Source: Sedimenticola sp. (GTDB lineage: Bacteria; Pseudomonadota; Gammaproteobacteria; Chromatiales; Chromatiaceae). Taken from it: DNA of 5,326 bases. Below, one piece after another: positions 1-5,326 of this stretch (its first letter is position 1; every line of letters starts with the position of its first letter). The stretch lies in NCBI GenBank assembly GCA_027023915.1, contig JALVUB010000228.1, positions 1-5,326 on the forward strand. Reading direction: 5' to 3'. The notes under the pieces were generated by a model. That model saw nothing but the letters and a program-made list of their open reading frames with translations, was not told the DNA's origin and did no database searches. Position numbers and translations under genes: made by a program.

Positions 1-309
1 GGGCAGCACCTGGTTCATGGCCACGCCGGTGGCGGCGGCCAGCAGACGGCAGGTTTCACGGCAGGCCGCCAGCCCCGTGTCGCCGGTGCCGGCGTTGGCG
101 TTGCCTGAGTTGATGAGCAAAAAACGCGGCGCGGTGGCCGCCAGGTGCTCGCGCGCCACAATCACCGGCGCGGCGCAAAAGGCGTTGCGGGTGAACACCG
201 CCGCCGCCTGAGCGCCTTCGGGCAGCGCCACCAGCGCTAGGTCGTCCCGGTTCTGGTAGCGGATGCCGGCTGCCGCCGCGGACAGGCGTACCCCGGAAAC
301 GGATTTCAT
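1..309 (-). CDS. argJ: ArgJ, bifunctional glutamate N-acetyltransferase / amino-acid acetyltransferase (N-terminal part, cut by window edge)
   Basis: ArgJ transfers acetyl from N-acetylornithine to glutamate, and in many bacteria also makes N-acetylglutamate from acetyl-CoA. This drives the cyclic arginine pathway in the cytoplasm. The 103 visible residues belong to the alpha subunit. They contain AAGIRYQNRDDLAL (residues 13–26), FTRNAFCAAPVIVAREHL (39–56) and the family signature LLINSGNANAGTG (64–76). The self-cleavage threonine (TGVIG-type motif) lies beyond the left edge. The ATG at 307–309 is the only usual start codon after an in-frame TGA at 343–345. It overlaps the brnA stop as TGATG and has no visible Shine–Dalgarno, so translation is probably coupled to brnA. 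From memory, Pseudomonas-type ArgJ has about 11 more N-terminal residues before the V-x-G-x-x-L segment. GC content is about 71% over 1–180, much higher than in brnTA. Confidence 0.95.
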   Translation of the reverse strand, partial: MKSVSGVRLSAAAAGIRYQNRDDLALVALPEGAQAAAVFTRNAFCAAPVIVAREHLAATAPRFLLINSGNANAGTGDTGLAACRETCRLLAAATGVAMNQVLP

Positions 310-551
310 CAGGACCGTGCCGATTGAATTTGTTCCAGACGCTCAGCCAGCCACACCTTGATGATGGCTTGGCGATTCACCCCCAACCGCTCGGCTTCGC
401 GATCAAGGGAATCCAGCATCCAAAGAGGAAAATCGACGCCGATTCGTTTTTGTTCCCGCAAGGGCCGCCGGGCTTCGGAAAGCTTCAACAAATCTACAAT
501 TTCTTTTCCCTCTTCGAAGGCACGATCAAATTCATCGGCTTGAACTTTCAT
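309..551 (-). CDS. brnA: BrnA-family antitoxin (ribbon-helix-helix, CopG-like)
   Basis: This is the antitoxin of a type II toxin–antitoxin pair. BrnA proteins bind and neutralise the BrnT ribonuclease, and the complex represses its own promoter. The 80-residue product has an acidic N-terminal arm (residues 1–30, expected to contact the toxin). A ribbon-helix-helix DNA-binding fold follows: strand KRIGVDF (35–41), helix LWMLDSLDREAERLG (43–57) and helix RQAIIKVWLAERLEQ (60–74). It follows brnT with a 20-base overlap, the usual toxin-first order for this family. Its start at 549–551 is preceded by a good Shine–Dalgarno, AAGAGG, nine bases upstream. Its stop TGA (309–311) overlaps the argJ ATG. 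GC content across the pair is about 51%, well below argJ and secA, suggesting acquisition. The family call rests on residue pattern and pairing with brnT; a generic CopG label would be the fallback. Confidence 0.87.
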   Translation of the reverse strand: MKVQADEFDRAFEEGKEIVDLLKLSEARRPLREQKRIGVDFPLWMLDSLDREAERLGVNRQAIIKVWLAERLEQIQSARS

Positions 552-804
552 AGAGTCGTACCTCTTCAGTCCGGGATCGACGTACCGAGATCAGCCGTAC
601 CCGGCCCTCCCGATAGGTAATCACTGCTGACCAATGCTTCTCTGCAATTCGACCAATAACCAGAAACCTTGGTTCACCCACGGTCCTGGCAGGAATCTCC
701 AAAAGGTCGGGATCTTTCCACAATGCCTGTGCTTGAATGAAATCGATGCCATGTTTATCGAAGTTGGAACGACTCTTTCGTTCGTCGAATTCAAAACGCC
801 ACAT
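532..804 (-). CDS. brnT: BrnT-family ribonuclease toxin (DUF497)
   Basis: BrnT toxins have a RelE-like fold, cleave RNA and thereby stop translation until neutralised by BrnA. The 90-residue product matches the usual family length and carries its landmarks. These are the N-terminal FEFDERKSRSNFDKHGIDF block (residues 4–22), the central EPRFLVIGR segment (44–52) and the C-terminal RLISVRRSRTEEVRLYE block (70–86). The conserved arginines and glutamates expected to form the RNase surface (E44, R46, R52, R75, R76, E80, R83) are present, so the toxin looks intact. The start at 802–804 is fixed by the family's short N-terminus. No Shine–Dalgarno is visible at normal spacing: the nearest AAAGG (828–832) is 23 bases away. 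The gene lies 63 bases downstream of the secA stop on the same strand. A TATACT box at 840–845 could provide its own promoter. Confidence 0.93.
   Translation of the reverse strand: MWRFEFDERKSRSNFDKHGIDFIQAQALWKDPDLLEIPARTVGEPRFLVIGRIAEKHWSAVITYREGRVRLISVRRSRTEEVRLYESSSR
561..566 (-). promoter_or_regulatory. Ribosome binding site of brnA
   Basis: The minus strand reads AAGAGG here, nine bases before the brnA ATG. It lies inside the last codons of brnT, so the antitoxin can be initiated independently of the toxin. By contrast brnT and argJ, on either side, show no comparable sequence. Confidence 0.6.
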
Positions 805-839
805 GGCTTAAAAAGCGGAAAAATCGACCTTTAATTTCA

Positions 840-845
840 AGTATA
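840..845 (-). promoter_or_regulatory. Candidate −10 box for brnTA
   Basis: The minus strand reads TATACT, five of six matches to the sigma-70 −10 consensus, in the short gap between secA and brnT. Transcription would begin near 833, giving a leader of about 29 bases. No good −35 is found at 16–18 bases upstream (ACACCG at 863–868), so activity would depend on the −10 or on a regulator. No terminator was seen after secA, so read-through from secA is an alternative source of brnTA and argJ transcript. Confidence 0.35.
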
Positions 846-867
846 AAGCACCTCGAACATGCCGGTG

Positions 868-3660
<2,793 letters not shown>

Positions 3661-3677
3661 AAAATATGGAAAACCAG

Positions 3678-3715
3678 AAAAGAAAAAACCGCTTCCCTCC
3701 CGCTGGGGGAACCGG
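3678..3715 (-). terminator. Intrinsic-terminator-like hairpin and T-tract just upstream of secA (terminator or attenuator)
   Basis: On the minus strand, CCGGTTCCC (3707–3715) can pair with GGGAAGCGG (3689–3697) with a single G·G mismatch. Two further C–G pairs close an AGCG loop. The stem is followed directly by TTTTTTCTTTT (3678–3688). It lies between the peptidase stop and the secA start, with only 17 bases from the T-tract to the secA ATG. It could end or attenuate transcripts from the peptidase gene. The T-rich run could alternatively serve as an S1-type ribosome entry site for secA, which has no Shine–Dalgarno. A −10-like TATCAT (3719–3724) lies just upstream but lacks a −35. Confidence 0.5.
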
Positions 3716-3735
3716 TGAATGATACCTTAAGGAAC

Positions 3736-3752
3736 AGCCCTTTCGCAGGGCT
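3736..3752 (-). other. Small hairpin overlapping the peptidase stop codon
   Basis: On the minus strand, AGCCCT and AGGGCT form a perfect six-base stem around a GCGAA loop. The left arm covers two bases of the TAG stop of the M23 gene. It is followed by GTTCCTT, which is not a proper T-tract, so a stand-alone terminator is unlikely. It may protect an mRNA end or act with the larger hairpin downstream. An 8-base palindrome, CCTTAAGG, sits at 3725–3732 between the two hairpins. Confidence 0.35.
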
Positions 3753-4638
3753 ATCCCTGACTGATGAAGCGTGCGGGATTGATGATCTTGCCGTTGCGGC
3801 GCACCTCGAAATGGACATGGGGCCCGCTGGAACGGCCGGTGGACCCCATGAGGGCAATGGGTTCGCCCTTTTCCACCCGATCGCCTACATTGACGAGATT
3901 TTCGCTGTTGTGAGCGTAATGGGTAATGTAGCCGTCGGGATGGCGAATCTCCACCACATTGCCATAACCGTTTTCCCAGCCGGAAAAGATCACCACGCCG
4001 GCGGCAACGGCCAGCACTTCATCACCCTTTTTTCCAGCAAAATCGATACCGCGGTGGAAACGCTTTCTGCCAGTGAAGGGATCGGTACGATAGCCGTACA
4101 CTGAAGAGATCCAGCCTTTCTTCACGGGTTGACCGGAAATCCTCACCTGTTCGTCCAGCTCCCGTTGCATCAACAGATCTTCAAGCAGTTGCAGCTTGTG
4201 TTCACGATCTTTCAGGGTACGATCCAGGCGCTCCAGTTCCTTCGAGAAATCAATACTCTGAAGCTGCCTTGGCGGTTCCCCATCCACGCCGCCCACGGGC
4301 GGCTCGCGGTTGAAGTCGAACTCACTGGGATCCAGCTTGCCCTTCTTTACCAGCCGCTCGCCCACCGCGTCCAGCCTCAGCATATGGGCTTGCAGGCTAC
4401 CCAGGCGCAGGGCCAGTGCATCCATTTCGTCTTCCATGCGGGACTTCAGCCGCGCCAGTTGGGCCTTTTCATCGGCCAGTTTCCGCTGGAGTTTTGCGGC
4501 CTCCAACTGGTGCTGATCTTGCGCGCGGTAGCTGCCAAGCCGGTAAGCGCCCCAAGCCACTCCCAAAACAAGGACCACAAGCGCAGCCACCAGAACTACC
4601 CGCCCCTTGGAACCGCTGTTGTGGTGATTTTCCGCCAT
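3751..4638 (-). CDS. Membrane-anchored M23 family metallopeptidase (LytM-type peptidoglycan endopeptidase)
   Basis: This is probably a zinc endopeptidase that cuts peptide cross-links in the periplasm while anchored in the inner membrane. The 295-residue product starts with a short cytoplasmic stretch. One membrane segment follows (about 14–32, VVLVAALVVLVLGVAWGAY), then a charged coiled-coil region (about 36–93), a linker and a second coil (about 132–165). The C-terminal LytM domain spans about 172–292. Its metal and catalytic residues are intact: HRGID gives H195 and D199, THYAH gives H240 and H243, and HVHFEV gives H274 and H276. It is therefore not an EnvC-like inactive activator. The ATG at 4636–4638 was chosen because it places the membrane segment normally; an upstream TTG at 4675–4677 would add 13 residues. 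The gene occupies the place of secM upstream of secA. The organisation fits co-transcription with secA, subject to the hairpin between them. GC content is about 52% in sampled lines. Confidence 0.93.
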   Translation of the reverse strand: MAENHHNSGSKGRVVLVAALVVLVLGVAWGAYRLGSYRAQDQHQLEAAKLQRKLADEKAQLARLKSRMEDEMDALALRLGSLQAHMLRLDAVGERLVKKGKLDPSEFDFNREPPVGGVDGEPPRQLQSIDFSKELERLDRTLKDREHKLQLLEDLLMQRELDEQVRISGQPVKKGWISSVYGYRTDPFTGRKRFHRGIDFAGKKGDEVLAVAAGVVIFSGWENGYGNVVEIRHPDGYITHYAHNSENLVNVGDRVEKGEPIALMGSTGRSSGPHVHFEVRRNGKIINPARFISQG

Positions 4639-4647
4639 CGCTACACT
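4619..4647 (+). promoter_or_regulatory. Candidate promoter for the DciA-type gene
   Basis: TTGTGG (4619–4624) and TACACT (4642–4647) are spaced by 17 bases. They match the sigma-70 consensus at three and four of six positions. A transcript would begin near 4654, just ahead of both TTG start candidates of the plus-strand gene. The element lies inside the first codons of the divergent peptidase gene. No convincing promoter for the opposite direction was found between 4639 and 4740. Confidence 0.3.
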
Positions 4648-4662
4648 GCGCTTTGTTGAAAA

Positions 4663-5091
4663 TTGGTACCAAACCAAGCTGTTTTGACTTCGAAACCCGA
4701 AAAAGTTTCATCCCTGATCGGAGAACACGGCCAACTGGCCCACCTTCTGCATATGTCGAGGCAGCAACAGCGGCTGCTGGACCAGGTGCGGTCTCTTCTG
4801 CCCCAACCTCTTGCGGAGCACTGTCTCCATGCCCGTATTCAGGACCGTCGTTTGATCCTGCATGTGGACTCCCCGGCATGGCACAGCCGCTTGCGCTTCC
4901 TGGCCCCCCAGTTGCTGCACGGCCTGCGGAACCTTGCCCCCCATCTGGAGCAGGTTGTCCCCAGGGTTCTGCCGCCCCACACCCTCCAGCACGGCGACCG
5001 GAAGGCAAACGGCGGGAACGCCTCCTCCCGCCGCATTCCTCTGTCCGCCATCGCGGACGATGATTTGCGTGCCCTCCTGAGGAAACCCTGA
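4663..5091 (+). CDS. DciA-type protein (DUF721 family), predicted replicative-helicase loader/operator
   Basis: DciA proteins are the ancestral bacterial partners of the replicative helicase DnaB, used where no DnaC or DnaI loader exists. The assignment rests on the KH-like DUF721 domain. SSLIGEHGQLAHLL (residues 16–29) is followed by LLPQPLAEHC (45–54), then RLILHVDSPAWHSRLRFLAP (63–82) with the family's conserved W73 and the L-R pair. The tail after about residue 103 is polar, low in hydrophobic residues and probably flexible, as in other members. The longest reading uses TTG at 4663 (142 residues). TTG at 4684 (135 residues) fits equally well, while the first ATG at 4753 would remove the conserved N-terminal helix. 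None has a good Shine–Dalgarno. The gene is divergent from the peptidase and convergent with lpxC. The family call is solid; the helicase role is by analogy. Confidence 0.88.
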   Translation: MVPNQAVLTSKPEKVSSLIGEHGQLAHLLHMSRQQQRLLDQVRSLLPQPLAEHCLHARIQDRRLILHVDSPAWHSRLRFLAPQLLHGLRNLAPHLEQVVPRVLPPHTLQHGDRKANGGNASSRRIPLSAIADDDLRALLRKP

Positions 5092-5110
5092 TAACAGCCT
5101 TCCTTGTGCC

Positions 5111-5129
5111 AAAAACGCCCGAGCTTTTT
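5111..5129. terminator. Weak bidirectional terminator candidate between the DciA-type gene and lpxC
   Basis: AAAAA-C-GC-CCGA-GC-TTTTT can fold into a seven-pair stem with one bulged base, with a T-run at its end in either direction. It sits in the 84-base gap between two convergent genes, where a shared terminator is expected. The GC part of the stem is only two pairs, so the fold is weak. Confidence 0.28.
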
Positions 5130-5175
5130 CAGACCTTCCCCGACGGGTTCCAAAATGCGGGTGGAGTATCGCCGC

Positions 5176-5326
5176 TCAGGTGGCGTGCACCGGCGCCACA
5201 TAGGAGATGGGCGCCCGACCGTCCTCTTCGTCGAAGGTGACCTCTTCCCAGGCTTCCGGCATGGAGATGAGTTTCTTCAACAGCCGGTTGTTGAGCGCAT
5301 GGCCCGACTTGTAGCCGTAAAAAGCT
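5176..5326 (-). CDS. lpxC: LpxC, UDP-3-O-acyl-N-acetylglucosamine deacetylase (C-terminal part, cut by window edge)
   Basis: LpxC carries out the committed step of lipid A synthesis, removing the acetyl group from UDP-3-O-acyl-GlcNAc using zinc, in the cytoplasm. Only the last 49 codons are visible, beginning AFYGYKSGHALNNRLLKKL and ending PISYVAPVHAT. The KSGHALNN segment holds the catalytic histidine (His265 in E. coli numbering, from memory). The AWEEVTF and AP(I/L)xY endings are typical of gammaproteobacterial LpxC. The stop is TGA at 5176–5178. The neighbouring genes agree with the usual placement of lpxC near secA at the end of the division and cell-wall cluster. Confidence 0.96.
   Translation of the reverse strand, partial: AFYGYKSGHALNNRLLKKLISMPEAWEEVTFDEEDGRAPISYVAPVHAT

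Noticed and set aside
17..211. A 64-codon plus-strand frame opposite argJ.
   Set aside because: It is antisense to a clear ArgJ N-terminus and shows only high-GC shadow composition.
324..834. Plus-strand frames opposite brnA and brnT (324–620 and 634–834).
   Set aside because: The minus-strand products match BrnA and BrnT in length, motif and order; the plus-strand products match nothing I know.
3661..3750. A SecM-like arrest peptide gene upstream of secA.
   Set aside because: The gap is only 90 bases and the upstream gene is clearly an M23 peptidase ending in ARFISQG, with no arrest motif resembling that of SecM.
4416..5063. A 215-codon plus-strand frame over the start of the peptidase gene and most of the DciA-type gene.
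   Set aside because: It is proline- and alanine-rich with no family pattern, and it is out of frame with the DUF721 protein that explains the same bases.
4469..5201. Three minus-strand frames (4469–5008, 4708–5112 and 4839–5201) opposite the DciA-type gene.
   Set aside because: They are mirror frames of a recognised gene with low-complexity translations. The last also runs into the lpxC 3' end in the wrong frame.

Overview
The window reads as a piece of a gammaproteobacterial chromosome. The gene order lpxC – DciA/DUF721 gene – membrane-anchored M23 peptidase gene – secA – argJ is the one I recall from Pseudomonas-type genomes. It takes the place of the enteric lpxC–secM–secA order. GC content is high in most housekeeping segments: about 71% by hand count over bases 1–180, and 68% in a sampled 60-base line of secA. 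SecA carries the gamma/beta-type C-terminal zinc tail. The ArgJ and LpxC fragments look like those of Chromatiales-type gammaproteobacteria, but that placement is an inference from protein wording only.

Layout, left to right. On the minus strand is the N-terminal third to quarter of argJ (1–309, cut by the window edge). Next come a complete brnA antitoxin gene (309–551) and a complete brnT toxin gene (532–804), also minus, then the complete secA (868–3660, minus). A 90-base leader with two hairpins (3661–3750) separates secA from a complete M23 metallopeptidase gene (3751–4638, minus). A divergent DciA-type gene follows on the plus strand (4663–5091). It converges on the 3' end of lpxC (5176–5326, minus, cut by the right edge). 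There are no RNA genes, insertion sequences or CRISPR arrays, and no gene-free stretch longer than 300 bases.

How the genes relate. LpxC (lipid A synthesis), the M23 peptidase (peptidoglycan hydrolysis) and SecA (protein export) all serve the cell envelope. The DciA-type protein is a predicted loader or operator of the replicative helicase. ArgJ is an arginine-biosynthesis acetyltransferase. The brnT–brnA pair is the accessory element. It sits between secA and argJ, where related genomes are expected to have the two genes next to each other. Its GC content is lower (about 51% over 361–780), and the brnA stop codon overlaps the argJ start codon (TGATG). ArgJ starts about ten residues later than I expect for the family, so the toxin–antitoxin pair may have replaced the native argJ start region and may now drive or couple argJ translation.

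I see no evidence of a wholly undescribed system. The two observations most worth following are the brnTA–argJ junction and the terminator-like hairpin plus T-tract immediately upstream of secA, whose start codon lacks a visible Shine–Dalgarno sequence.
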